Below the pieces are notes generated by a model. That model saw only the letters and a list, made by a program, of their open reading frames with translations, did no database searches and had not been told where the DNA came from. This document shows, one piece after another, positions 25,094 to 36,458 of a DNA stretch of 64,000 bases. Position 1 is the stretch's first letter; every line of letters starts with the position of its first letter. This DNA comes from Acanthochlamys bracteata (Eukaryota > Streptophyta > Magnoliopsida > Pandanales > Velloziaceae), in assembly GCA_019914995.1 (NCBI GenBank), contig CM034128.1, forward strand, positions 684,501 through 748,500. Direction: 5' to 3'. The position numbers were made by a program, and so were the translations under genes.

Positions 25094-25267
25094 ATGGGAA
25101 AGGCAAAGGGTGGCTCAATATTTATTCGTCTCGTGTCAGCTGCTGGAACTGGCTTCTTTTACGTGAAGCGGAAGAACCCACGTAAGATCACTGAGAAGCT
25201 CGAGTTTCGAAAGTATGACCCCAGGGTGAACCGCCATGTTCTCTTCACTGAGGCCAAGATGAAGTAA
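25094..25267 (+). CDS. bL33 ribosomal protein, probably mitochondrial
   Basis: 57-residue protein of the bacterial-type L33 family of the large ribosomal subunit. It contains [20 protein letters not shown] and ends [17 protein letters not shown]. It closely resembles the short plant L33 proteins that I recall as mitochondrial (Arabidopsis At3g06320 and At5g18790), not the plastid-encoded rpl33. There is no cleavable presequence, as in those homologues. The zinc-type cysteines found in some bacterial L33 proteins are absent. The CDS is one exon. A transcript leader seems to start near 23000-23205 in a C/T-rich region. A donor GTAAGATAT at 23206 and an acceptor TTTATAG ending at 25091 would place the ATG two bases into exon 2, behind a 1.9-kb leader intron. 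The leader intron is inferred. Confidence 0.9.
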   Translation: MGKAKGGSIFIRLVSAAGTGFFYVKRKNPRKITEKLEFRKYDPRVNRHVLFTEAKMK

Positions 25268-26924
25268 ACGTTGCATCACTACTGTTTTCAGGATCCCTTT
25301 AGGTACATGTCTTTAATGTTACAGTGTGATTTTTAAGTTATGCTAATGCTTGTATGATTTGTTCTCCTTTTCTCAAATATTTTATTATTTTGTACATCTG
25401 ATATGTCTGAAATCTTATCATGGCAGCATTTCACTTTTTTGTCTTCTCGTGATGATTCCATTCAATATGAGGGCATTTTTGTTGATTATATTTCGACAAG
25501 CCTAAAACACCATGGGATATTTGGTACTGCTTTACACCTAGTTGCTTATTGTTGCAACCAAATAATATATGCCTTATGTATGCTGCATATTGATTTCGTT
25601 GTGTATCTGTTTTGCAACATCCTCTGTAGCTAGCTTTTTGTTGATATGTAGTGGCAGCTATTTAATTTAGTTCATGTTATTAGACTGTGATTCACTCTTG
25701 GAATTGATAAAATAAATGTTTCTATAGTTCCTGGGAAGGATTGCCATGTTTGTACCGTCAATTGTTTGGGCATGAGATGAGTATGCTAAATATTGTAGTC
25801 CATCCTATACAATTACCTTAATTTGGGGCCAGCCATGCCTGCATAGTTTGGAGAATTCTATCAACCATCAACATGGTAACCCATCAACTATAGTTGGAGT
25901 TCTCATATTAGCTTTGGTTAGATATGGTTAGCCTTTCTAGTTCTCATGTGTCTTTGATGTGATTGTGTCGACTTTTATTTACAGTCTTGGAACTGTCAAT
26001 CTATGCACCTCTTGATAGTAGATATACAATATTAATGTTGTTTATATGGTGGAAGTTAAAAAAATATAAGCCCAAAACTATAATTAAAAAACAATGTATG
26101 TGATATGCTGAAAGGATGGTTTATATGCTAGCTTGAGAGTTTAGAATGCTCATCGAAGTGCTCACTTAGGCTGAACATGAAAAATGGCGAGATGTTTGGT
26201 TTGTTAGAATGTACCACAGGAGCTGTGACGTCTCATTTTCCATGAGCACCTACTGAAGCATGGGAGTACTTTAACAGCAGTACTTTCACAGCCGCACTTG
26301 CGCACCTAGTTTGATCATTGCTCCCATCCTTAGGAAGCATTTAGAGTATTGCAAGTATTAAGTTTTGATGGGAAATTATGATTCAGAGTTTGCCAATTTG
26401 CCATTTCTTTGATCTGTTTCACCATCCCGTTGAGCCTCATCCTCTAATCCTAAAATGTTTTCTTTATATTGTGCAGGTGAGAAGCTAATCAGTAGGTGAC
26501 CTTTTTGAATATTGGAGGATGGAAGGCGTTTCCCCTGAATATTTATTCAGCTTCTCGTTGTTTTTCATGTTTATTCTCTGTCCGTTCTAATCCATTGAAA
26601 TCAAAGAACCTTTTGCAGAAGTGAAGTATCTGTATTATCTTTAGATGATCAAAAGAGAATTTATATCACCTTACTACAGCTGCTTAGAAAATTATTTTTA
26701 GAAAGTAGCTCATCAGATCTGTTATTTTGTGGCTGCATTTGTGTTGAAAGTTGTTGATGCAATAACCATTATTTGCTCAAATATTTATCAAATTATAGTC
26801 AATACTGGAAAATTGTGGGTTTTTTTTTCTCTTTACCTGTATTTTTATTTGCTTTCACATTTGTTTAACAAAAGAAATAAACCAATAGCTCAGATTTGGG
26901 ACGTCTGGATTCAGTTCTCTATTG
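25268..26924. other. Region downstream of L33
   Basis: 3' UTR of the L33 gene, possibly with an intron: a donor-like CTTTAG|GTACATG at about 25301 and an acceptor-like TTGTGCAG at 26477. I see no second coding gene. Short open frames here have no recognisable domain. Confidence 0.4.
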
Positions 26925-26927
26925 GGT

Positions 26928-27015
26928 TGGGCTGTACGTCCTGGCCAAGCCTTCAGGTTAGTGATGGGCCGAAGGCCTTTTGATCAACTAAAACCCTAGC
27001 CGCAACATCTATATA
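26928..27015 (+). promoter_or_regulatory. Orphan promoter: two site II boxes, telo-box and TATA
   Basis: TGGGCT at 26928-26933, TGGGCC at 26965-26970, the telo-box AAACCCTA at 26991-26998 and TATATA at 27010-27015, all on the + strand in the usual order. Site II plus telo-box is the known signature of plant ribosomal-protein, snoRNA and other translation-apparatus promoters. No protein gene follows within 1 kb. Confidence 0.6.
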
Positions 27016-27020
27016 CGCTC

Positions 27021-28150
27021 TGGTGTCTGCCGACACCACTCAGCATGCCAGTGATTCATTCGTTAGTTTCCCAACATTTGGTCGATCAATTTCTTTCTTT
27101 TGTGTTTGTTTCATTGAAGATTGGATGATGTCTTCTTTCAATCGCTTGAAATTGAAATTTTACTTCCGATTTAGTTTGATTTGATTGAATTGGGGGTTTG
27201 TTTAGCAGTGATGACTCGGTTCAAGCTCAACAGATCGGATGTCAGGATCTCTTCTCCAATCTTCGATCGGTGACTGAGATTCCTTGCGTGTCGATAACCC
27301 TGCAGACCTGAGACTTAATCTCTCCACACCATTTATTATCTTCTCTATTTTTCTATTTGTTTCTTCTTTTTTTTTGTGGAAATTGTGTTTCTGTCGAGAT
27401 CTGTTTGTGAAGTTTGGATTATTTTGCTACATCTTTCAACATTCTCGTTGGTTTTCTGACATCTTTTATTCAATTTACTAGCTCTTCTATCAATTTTTCA
27501 AGCTTTTAGTTTTTCTATTGAGATCGAGTTCTGTTCATGATTTGAACAGATCATTCTTCTTACAAAACTTGCGATGAGGATTAGGCGCTCCCTCTTCTGA
27601 TTGCAGTTGAGGAAAAAAATGCCGGCCGAATCGAACCAATTACCAAAACGCCAACTCTGAGCAGAATTTAGTTTTGTACTTCCATTCGATTTTATGTATC
27701 AATTGAATGATGATGATAATGTGTTTGCAATAGTATTCCAACACTTGGACTGATATGCACAAACATTTGTGCTGCAGTTGATGAATCTGTTCAACCTGCC
27801 ACTGAATCTCGTATCTGTTGTTTTGCCTCTTTTGGTTCTTGTATCCAGTGATGGCTAGAATTTCATGAGAATCAGGTGATGAGTTTTGGAATGATAATCT
27901 TAGGACACCTTCCTACACAGTGTTCGTTTTGCGGATGCTGTGAATGAGATGAATATATTCCTTTCTGATGATTATCTTAGCATTCATTTGTAGAATTTTC
28001 ATTATTTCTTGTATTTGTTGAAAACTTTTGAAAAACAACACTTCTTTGCAATTTCTTTTCTCCCCATTTGAAAGAGTGTATTGTAATTTATTCCGATGAA
28101 CTTCATGAATGTAGTTTGATAAGGAATGGAGCATTTAAAATTTTCAACAG
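27021..28150 (+). ncRNA. Possible non-coding transcript (snoRNA-like boxes), uncertain
   Basis: This stretch follows the orphan promoter. It begins with a perfect 7-bp hairpin, TGGTGTC-TGCC-GACACCA at 27021-27038. It has no convincing coding frame. Box C/D-like pairs occur: GTGATGA at 27208-27214 with CTGA at 27274-27277, and GCGATGA at 27571-27577 with CTGA at 27597-27600 and 27657-27660. The terminal stems are weak and I could not assign guide targets. It may be a polycistronic snoRNA precursor, a lncRNA, or the leader of a lost gene. Confidence 0.28.
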
Positions 28151-28454
28151 ATGAAGGAAATTTATGGAAAAGCTTCGACGGTTTGAAAAACCTGTAACTG
28201 AGTATTAGTTTCATTCAAAAATTTTAATTTTAATTAAGTTTCAAATCAAAATAAATATAAAAATAAAGTTAAGTTTTACGACAACATTGTACTTCTAAAT
28301 TTAAGATTTAAAATTAAAATTCTACTTTTAAATTTGATAATAAATTAATATAAAAATTAAATATTGTTGAAATTATTTTAATATTTCATTTTCAGTTCAG
28401 AGAAAAGAACTACGCACTTCGTGGAAATGTAGCATTCATTTTTCGACGCTCTTT

Positions 28455-29222
28455 TAGGCTATATTTGGATTCATATCTTAAGAAATAAGAATAAGAATAC
28501 TAATAGAAAAAATAATAAAAAAACGAATAGAAAAAAATAGTTAATTAATTTTATGATATTTAAATATATGGTAAAGATAATAAATTAATTATATTTAGAT
28601 AGATGGGTAAATAAATAAATATTAGAAGTAAATTTTTTATAAAAAAATTTAAATATTTTTTTTATTTATATTAATATTACTTTATTTAATATAATTTTAA
28701 CTAATTTATTAATATAATTTTAAATAAAATCTATTAGTATAACTTTTAAATTAATTTTTAATATTAATATAAAATTATATTAATTATTAAATATAAAAAA
28801 TAATCATATAATTATTATTTTCTCTATTAATTAAAATAAATAAATAAAAAATTAAGTTAACATATATTAATTTAAAAATATTAAATAAAAAATAAATATA
28901 AATTGAAATTTTCTATTAAATTAGATAAAAATTAAATAAGTAAAAGAATAAAAGGGGAAGCAAAATTGCTTCCCCACTTGTGTCACTATATGTACCCACC
29001 GATTTGGTGGATACATATTTAACCATCGAATAGTAAAAATAATGGATAACAGTTCTTTATTATTTTTCTTTTAATGAAGATTTAACAAATATAGATAATG
29101 ATAGAGAATCTGTTAACTTTATCATCATTCTCCATGCCTACCCATAATATATGGGTAGGAATAGGGAATTTATTAACTTCACCGTTACTTTTCATGCCTA
29201 TCCATAATCCAAACGGAGCGTT
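28455..29222 (-). mobile_element. AT-rich element, inverted relative of the 21.8-23.0 kb pair
   Basis: The left end TATATTTGGATTCATATC and the reverse complement of the right end (GCTCCGTTTGGATTATGGAT) form an imperfect inverted repeat. Read on the minus strand, 28990 down to 28455 follows the same order of words as 22340-22960, including GCTTCCCCTTTT and a stretch like ATCTAAATATAATTAATTTA. No open frames. Two CATGCCTAYCCATAAT repeats lie near the right end (about 29133 and 29196). Confidence 0.5.
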
Positions 29223-29227
29223 AGAAT

Positions 29228-29612
29228 GCGTTTGGTATTACTTATAAAATAAATTTTTTTTAAAATAAAATATATTTTTATTTTTTAAAAAGTAAATTTT
29301 ATTATTTTTATTTATAAAATAATAATAATAATATATAATAAAAAGATTTTTTTATATAAAAATTTTTTACACTATCTAAATTTTTAAATAAATTTTTTAA
29401 ATACTTATAAAATATATATTAAAAAATGCAAGAGTATTTTTGAAATAAAATATTTTTTAAATAAATTTTATGTTTTATTTTAAAAATAAAAATAAATAAA
29501 ATTAAATAAGATTTTGTTATATTTTTAAAATTTTAAATATAATTTTAATTATTTATAAAAAAATAAATTCAAAAATATAAAATTTAGTTTTAAAAAAATC
29601 TTAGGCAAACGC
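29228..29612. mobile_element. AT-rich MITE with GCGTTTGG ends (family 1)
   Basis: Ends GCGTTTGGTATTA and, inverted, GCGTTTGCCTAAGA. The interior contains ACACTATCTAAATTTTTAAA, which recurs word for word in the copy at 63810-64000 and approximately in those at 30570 and 57760. Non-coding. Confidence 0.6.
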
Positions 29613-29680
29613 TCCTAAACTGGCGGTGGATCTCCGCTTTTACAATAGCCTTGGAATTTGGTAAACCGAGTCAAAGAAGT

Positions 29681-29860
29681 ACGGAATGTTTGGGAGTATT
29701 TATTGAAGAAGAGTTTTTTGAAAAAAAAAATATTTTAAAAATTTTTGTAAAATTTTATTATACTTTTAAAATATTTTTAGATTTTTTATAAAATATTTTA
29801 AAATTTTTATTAAAAAATATGAAATAAAAAATTTTAAAAAAAATTCTCAAATATGCCGTA
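29681..29860. mobile_element. 180-bp AT-rich MITE
   Basis: Terminal inverted repeats ACGGAATGTTTGGGAG (left) and ACGGCATATTTGAG (right, inverted). The interior is almost only A and T. Confidence 0.55.
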
Positions 29861-30569
29861 AAATGTGTGTTTAATTTGTTGGGAGTTATTTTTTCACCTA
29901 ATAACTCACTTTACCTTTCAGAATACACCGCAACTTGTGAAATTCCATAGATTCAAATGATTCTAAACAGCTTTCATTTTTTCTTAGAAGAATTTTTCCT
30001 TTCAGTTTATGTTGGTTTCATAATAAAATTTGGGTATGCATTGCTATTTGCTACCAGCCTAACAGCTCAGAGTCCAGCGGATGGAAGTGTTTGTTCCGAG
30101 AGTTCATGGATGTTTTGCAACCAGCTAATGTTTCAAGTACTTTCGTTCTTATTAAACTCAGATAATGTCTTCCAGAAAGTGTACATGGTGTATTGTGTTT
30201 ATGAAGAATGGTTCCCTCATTGCATCTTTGCATAGATGTTCGAACAAGATTTTTGTTGAAATGTCGGTTCAGCTTAATCTTAAGCCGGTTATGAGCTGGG
30301 AAAGAAAAAAACAAGGAAACAAAATGCATCAAGTACCTAATTCAATTCTCAAAATGTCTCAACTGGCACATTTCTGGTTCAATATGTGTACACCTGAAAG
30401 CAAACAAGTTCATAGGTGTTATGTTTTAAAGTTTCAGGTCCACCACTTTCAGGTTCTGAACTTCCACAATTGGAGATAATCTCTGCATCAACAATAAAAA
30501 GAAAAAAAATTCAGAAAAAGATGTCAAAAAAACTACTCTCTAAAGTTGATTTTCTCTTTTTTATTTTAG

Positions 30570-30813
30570 AGTGCGTTTAAAAATATTTTTGAAATAAGGA
30601 TTTTTTAAAATAAAAAATATTTTATTTTTCTTGAAAAATAAACTTAATTTTTTTATCTTCAAAAAAGTAATATAAATATATAATAAAAAAAATTTATTAC
30701 GTAAAATTTTTTATAATTTATAAATTTTTAAATTAAAATTTTTAAGTATTTATAAAATATATAAAATAAAAAATTGAAAAATTATTTTTCTAAAAAATTA
30801 AATCAAACGCACT
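30570..30813. mobile_element. 244-bp AT-rich MITE with AGTGCGTTT ends (family 1)
   Basis: Perfect 9-base ends, AGTGCGTTT against the inverse of AAACGCACT. The interior matches family 1, including TTTATAAATTTTTAAATTAA and AAGTATTTATAAAATAT. Confidence 0.65.
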
Positions 30814-30819
30814 GCATGT

Positions 30820-31510
30820 CAAATTAGAATATGTAAAGAAATGGTTGACAAATAAATACACGTCAAAGTTGATATGATATAATTTAACGAACCATAAATC
30901 TAAAAAAAATCTTACGTGGAGGGGTTAGATGGTCCAAAACCTGAAAGGATCTTGTGCATAGTCCAATTTATATGAACCAAAATGTTACCTACGTTGGAGG
31001 GGTAAAGTGACTCAAACGTTTTGGCAACATGCTCATGTCAAGTTTATGGGCGCAATATTCTCCATTAGCTGCAAAAGAATATTAAGTTTCATGATACTTG
31101 TGACAACTGAAAGAAGACATCCATTAGCTGCTACAGAAGCAACACTATTAGCTAGGGAAATTATTACTCAATCAATAGAACATCTTTGGCTTTAAAAATA
31201 GATTGGAAATGTTTGAAATACTTATAAATAAAATTATTTTAAAAATAATTAAGTGATACATATCAATAGTATTGTTATATATTATTTTAAAATTTCTGAA
31301 ACTCAATTAACTCATTAAAAAAGTGAGAAAAAAATCAGTCAACTAAACATAAAATAAACTAAAGAAGTAAAATTTTTGTACAAAAAGTAACTTTTTCCCA
31401 CACTTCCGTGTTGGGCGGTGGTGGGGAAAAAAAAAAAAACCAAAACTCCTAGCTTCAGAAAAGCACTTTTGCGCCAAGCCACGCAAACACGGTCTTCCCT
31501 TTTTCTTTCC
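30820..31510. other. Upstream region of the glycine-rich protein gene
   Basis: AT-rich spacer with no recognisable gene. It includes a diverged repeat of CYTACGTKGGAGGGGT (about 30913 and 30988). The last part is the promoter of the next gene. Confidence 0.4.
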
Positions 31511-31514
31511 GCAC

Positions 31515-31521
31515 TATAAAA
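31515..31521 (+). promoter_or_regulatory. TATA box of the glycine-rich protein gene
   Basis: TATAAAA about 72 bases before the ATG at 31593, a normal distance for a short plant leader. Confidence 0.7.
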
Positions 31522-31592
31522 TGTAACCACCCTCCCTAAAACAAACTGAAAACCTGTCCAAAACAATTCGGAAACTTTCACCCAAAACAACA

Positions 31593-31994
31593 ATGAAGCT
31601 CACTTTAATCTCTTGCTCTGCAGTTTTCTTCTTCGTTGTTCTCTGCTCTACAGCAGCTGAAGAACAAATGAAGCCAAACACAGCTCCAGAGCCAGATTAT
31701 AAAGGCGGTTCGGGCTCGGGACGTGGGCCAGGCTGGGAGTACAGATGGGGTTGGGGAGCTGGGCCAGGCCGTGGTTGGGGATACGGCTCAGGATACGGCG
31801 AGTCTCATGACGGTTCTAGTAGAGGTTTTGGATACGGCTTCGGTTCAGGTTCCGGCTCCGGTTCCGGTTCTGGATCCGGCTGCGGTGGTGGAGGTGGCAG
31901 TAGTGGTGGAGCTTATGGGTATGGAGGTGGCCATGGTAGTTCTTCAGGGTCCGGAGGTGGGAGCGGCGGAAGCGGCGGGGGTAGGAAGAAGTAA
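31593..31994 (+). CDS. Secreted glycine-rich protein
   Basis: 133-residue, single-exon protein. It has an N-terminal signal peptide: hydrophobic 4-17, cleavage probably near residues 20-22 in CSTAAEE. A short linker with KPNTAPEPDY follows. The mature part is low complexity: Gly/Trp/Tyr-rich at about 42-75 (RGPGWEYRWGWG), then (GS)n at about 83-95, one Cys in a Gly run, then GYGGGHG and a basic GGGRKK end. This fits the plant cell-wall or apoplastic glycine-rich proteins. No enzymatic domain is present and the exact role is unknown. The DNA of the GS part is itself a GGTTCC/GGCTCC hexamer repeat, so its length probably varies between individuals. Confidence 0.85.
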   Translation: MKLTLISCSAVFFFVVLCSTAAEEQMKPNTAPEPDYKGGSGSGRGPGWEYRWGWGAGPGRGWGYGSGYGESHDGSSRGFGYGFGSGSGSGSGSGSGCGGGGGSSGGAYGYGGGHGSSSGSGGGSGGSGGGRKK

Positions 31995-33540
31995 GTAAAA
32001 GAAAAAAGCTAGCAAGCACATGTATGTTTATGGTGGTGCAACCGTGCAGCGCAAGCTATAAGGTAATAAGGTTTTATATGTTAAGGCTTAGCTCTATATT
32101 CATAAAAAGGTTTTGAGTTTTGTGCTTGTATGTAAATGTAGAAATTGAGTATAAGAAGCATGCAATACAAGTGCTATAATGAATAAATCCTCCCAACGAT
32201 ACTATATAAAACCAGTTGTTTCGGTTTTAATTTAGTGGTATAATATTACGTTTGTTTATTTTTATCAGAAGTGATTTTTTTTTTGACTAAGAATAACTTA
32301 CGGTTCAATTTTACTTGCACAAAAAAACATAAAATTATTTCTAACTAATTTATTTCTAAAAATATATAAAAATTAAACTTACTTCTAGAATACTATTTAT
32401 ATTAACTTATATTTTAATAACTCAATTTTTGTTGAAAATATATACTTTATATTTCTATAATAATTTATGCTTGCGTCCAGTGTATTAAGATGAAGGTCAT
32501 TTTGTTAGGATTTGAATCAAATTTAAGTATAAGCACTTGCATTATTTTAGGATATTACTAATTGAATTAGAATAGAATAAAGCTGAAACTGATAGAACAG
32601 TTAAAAATACGGCGGTGTGCATGAACAAAAAATAGCACAACAGAATATTTGGCACATATTAAGATCTTTCAATTCAAATTGAGATTGTTAGAAAAATGAA
32701 TAAAATAATCACACAAATACAAAAATATACGTGAAAAAAATGAGCAAAAATTTACAATGGTTACACAAAAAATATTATTATTTGATGAGATTACGATATA
32801 AACTTACAACTTTACTTTTATACTTGCACTCTTGTTCTAAATTTCACACATTTAGAAAATATATATAAGATGTTGAAAAATTTTTCAATAGCTGTCTACT
32901 AAATAACTAGTTCTTTAAGACAATTGTTCGATTTGGTAATTATTTTTTTGGCATTGATTTTTTAGCATAACTTTTTTAAGAATGAATCTGGATATAATCT
33001 TTTCATAAATCTAAATATAATTTTTTTATGAATCTAAACATAACTACCATAATAATTATATTGGACTAAATAGTGAAGTACCATTAGTTATTTATGAATT
33101 GCTTGACGAAAAGCTAATCAAAATAACTTTATATCCAATAAGAACCATGTGAAGCATTAAAATATAGCTTTAACACTTGATATGGTTTACTTTGTGCGGG
33201 TGGTTGTTTCCCCTACAACAAAGTTTACATGACAATGCAGTGGTCCAATCAATATGCACTAAAACGGTGTTTTCTAACCACCTGCAAAAAGATTGGGTTT
33301 CATAAAAACATAACCCAAATACAAAAAACACAAATATCCCACTCAAGAGTTTGCGGTAGACTTAACAGTGACAATTTCTATTAGGGTGAACTTAAAAATC
33401 TGATACACTCATAACACAACGACAAACACAAGCAAATTATAATATAACAACAGAGATCAGTTCATAATACCTTTTTATATCATACATCCAATAAAAATCG
33501 TTCCTAGTGATAAAAGCGAATTTTACTGTTGTACAATGTT
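31995..33540. other. GRP 3' region and AT-rich spacer
   Basis: The 3' UTR of the glycine-rich gene, with probable polyadenylation words (AATAAA near 32181), followed by AT-rich DNA. No gene was recognised. Confidence 0.5.
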
Positions 33541-33559
33541 TTTGGGTGCATTCCACATT

Positions 33560-33940
33560 CTATATTGTCTCGGCAATTAATCTTATTAACTGTTTGAATG
33601 AGCTTATTCAAACTGTTTTTTATTTGTAAAATTTTTCAGTCTTATCACTATAAATTTGCATGATATTTGCAAAACGAATGAAAGACGGACTCACATAAAG
33701 AGCTTGTCTGATAGGGGTTGGTTTAATTAGTAAAGATTTCCTTCCTCACTTCAGATTTTGAAATCTATTATTTCATGGCATCACATTAACCACATTCGAT
33801 CTTTGAATTTGGACATTAAACTATTATTCGTCATCTCAAATTCTTTGATCATTATCGCTTTGAATTTTCCGAGCATTTCAAGACTATTGTCTGTGTACAG
33901 CACTTATGATATCGACAAAGAGTCATGCTAACTGCACCAT
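33560..33940 (-). mobile_element. Ty1/copia reverse transcriptase relic
   Basis: The minus-strand translation shows a degenerate copia RT segment. It has LFVDIISAV (the YVDD region with one Asp codon missing), then after a frame slip LYTDNSLEMLGKFK and MIKEFEMTNNSLMSKF. These match the usual copia order around the catalytic Asp pair. Stops and frameshifts follow, so it is not functional. Limits are unclear. The adjacent DNA up to about 34650 may belong to the same insertion, but I see no other domain. Confidence 0.5.
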
Positions 33941-34689
33941 ATAATGTTATCATATAGATTAGTAAAGGAAATCAACAATGGTAAACCATTTAGATGACTA
34001 CTAAAATCAACTACGTTGAAGGGAAAATGTCAGTAAACTCCCTTGTATACAGCTACCAAACAGAAAATCATCAGATACGTCTCCACGACCGTACTTTATA
34101 GAACTTCTAAACAAGTTTAAGAGCTATAAATGGCAAATAATCATCCCAAAATTTAGAAATTGCATGTTTCAGAAGTTAATTTAAATACTCCAACCAAGAC
34201 CAATGGATGTCACGGTTAAGAGAGAATAATGTCAATAGGAGGAACTCAACGGACAGAATACGTTGCAACGAGAATCATGAACTTCATAAATGATAACCTT
34301 TTAATGTTGAGTCAGCTGTTAATGGATATCTTTTTAGGATGATTCCAGCAATATTGTTGTTAGTGGGAACAAAGAAGAAACAATCAATAGAATCCACCTC
34401 TGCGTTTATCCTAGCCACAAGAGTAATCTATCTTCTTGGTGCCACCATATTCATGAGGTTCATCAATAGCTAGCGTAGCTCTTATGATAAGTTAACTTTT
34501 GAAAGGGAGGACAATCTCAGTGACGAAGATATAAATAAACTTCAGATAAAACCTGACAGGGCGCTGCTATTCAGAAGCATTATTCTTCCATATGGTTCCA
34601 TTACAATCATGGAGTCACCACTGGTATAAGCTCAATCGAGGTAGGGATGTTTTCTGATTTAAACTGTAGGATCGGATCTCCATACTAAA

Positions 34690-34985
34690 AAAATTAGCCA
34701 ACTTTTTAGGAGTTAGTATTTCTCACTTATAAACATATATCTATTCCAGCATCCAGTCAATGTAGGACTATTAAAAAGCGTGGGCTGAAACCCACCAAAT
34801 CATGGTCCACTTGATCTAATCCAAAACGAGTTGCTGCCCATTTCCAAATTAGCTAGCTCGTTTTTTACTTGGGCACAATTCCAGACTACTACGCTATTAA
34901 TCCGATCCTAGCCTACCAAACTAGTCCGTTTTTCATTCGGACCTATCAAGCTCTGTACGCTACTAATCCGAAACTAACTTAACTT
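34690..34985 (-). repeat. LTR-like dispersed repeat, inverted copy of 37200-37490
   Basis: Read on the minus strand it shares ordered words with 37200-37490: CGGACTA..TTTGGTAG, ACGAGCTAGCTAATTT, CAAGTGGA, TTTGGTGGG, CCCACGCT, TTAATAGTC, TTATAAGT. The two lie 2.2 kb apart in opposite orientation. The TAGTC(Y)(C)ACRTTG word resembles LTR or TRIM sequences. Class is inferred only. Confidence 0.6.
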
Positions 34986-35439
34986 GGAGGTCTAACACAA
35001 ACAAGGGAAACATGTGGCTTGCTCTCTTGTCATCATGGTAATAAAGGAGATTCTGATCATAGAGAGTGTGGAGTACATCTGTGGTTAATAAACCTGCACA
35101 TATTTCCATATCGTGAAGCATCAACAGTAAAGACCCTAACCTCCATAACATCATTACCAGCCTTCTTCTCCAAGTATGGGATAAATGTTTTAAGACCCTT
35201 CCAAAGGATTCATCATAATAAGTATTGCCAATGGTAAATAACAGTCGTCGCTGCTTCTTTTCTGAGCTTTTTCACCCTCCAGGTTCCGGCACTTTGACCA
35301 GTTCAGTATATTGACACATGAAACTTCATGATGAAATAGAAGTGTCAGGCATTAAACCCCATTCCCACGTTGAATAAAGATAATGAGAATAATATTAATA
35401 TACTAAAAAGTTACATAATTTATTGGTTTATATTTTTTT

Positions 35440-35640
35440 TATTAGATTGAACTTTTTAGTGCATGCCTAAGACCGTTCAAGTGCTTTATTTATGTTAAAC
35501 AATGATTTAGTCACACATTGCTTATCAATAGTCTTGAGATGATATTTATAAAGATTTGGACTTATTTTTTTCATTGCCAATTGATTTTTAAAAAAATTCT
35601 AAGTTCGTCACATGATATCAGAACGGATTAAACTAGATCG
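35440..35640 (+). mobile_element. LTR end with tRNA-Met-like primer site (solo or TRIM relic)
   Basis: The sequence ATGATATCAGAAC at 35612-35624 is two changes from the common plant primer-binding word ATGGTATCAGAGC. It directly follows an LTR-like stretch (TTTAGTCACACATTGCTTAT near 35506). No gag or pol follows. Confidence 0.4.
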
Positions 35641-35726
35641 GCTCAAAATATGGGCTAAATCTAACTTATTATTCATAGGAATTTATCAAATGAGAAAATT
35701 TGTACCAACCCACACTATATAAGATC

Positions 35727-35850
35727 AAAAGATTTCATTATGGAGTTGGTGGTTATTTGGCGTTGCGTTTGGCATTTCAAATGATCTATTTCATTTCTCG
35801 CAATATGGGTTCAAAGATTTCATTATGGAGTTGGGGAGCATTTGGCGTTG
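35727..35850. repeat. Direct duplication of about 40 bp, 85 bases apart
   Basis: AAAGATTTCATTATGGAGTT with TTTGGCGTTG occurs at 35728-35765 and again at 35813-35850. The second copy runs straight into an AT-rich element. Confidence 0.8.
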
Positions 35851-35866
35851 ATTTTGGCGGCTTTTT

Positions 35867-36070
35867 AAACGCTCCATTTCATTTCGCATTTTATAATAAA
35901 TTTTACAATATTTTATATAAAATTTATTAATTTTTTAAAATAAAAAATTATATTTTGTAAAATCTTATTATTAATTATTTTTTAGATACAAAAATAAAAC
36001 TTATTTTTTGAAATAAAATAAAATATTTTATTTTAAAAAAATTTATTTTATAAGTACTTCGAAACAATCC
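35867..36070 (-). mobile_element. AT-rich element related to MITE family 1 (inverted)
   Basis: The reverse complement reads as family 1: ATAAAWTTTTTTWAAATAAA blocks and AAATTTTATTATAAAATGCG near its end. Ends are approximate and lack a clean inverted repeat. Confidence 0.4.
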
Positions 36071-36458
36071 CTTTATCAAGTGAGCAAAAATGCTGCTTCT
36101 GTAATACTTTCTTTTGCTATATTATTTTTATTATTGAGCTTTCACAGGATTTTGATATGGTTACTTTTATAGGTCGTGATAAGGTTAATGACCAAGACGA
36201 ACGTTAAACATATATATTTTAATTACTATATGTAAATGTTTGCCTCTTTATTTTTTATACTTTCGAACATAATCTCACATTCAATCATAATATTTACACA
36301 TTCAATAGTCTTTAAAGAAATATAAAAAATTTACGGACATGAAATAAAGAAGAAAGAAAAGGAATTTGGTACAACGGTTAGCAGATTCCTGAGGTAGGAA
36401 CCACATAGGAAGTGCAAAATCCACGCACAAAAATATGAACAATGGGTTCTAAGATGAA

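Noticed and set aside
31723-32019. Alternative frames over the glycine-rich gene, both strands
   Set aside because: These are shadows of the GGN repeat; only the first frame has a signal peptide, a TATA at a proper distance and a matching composition.
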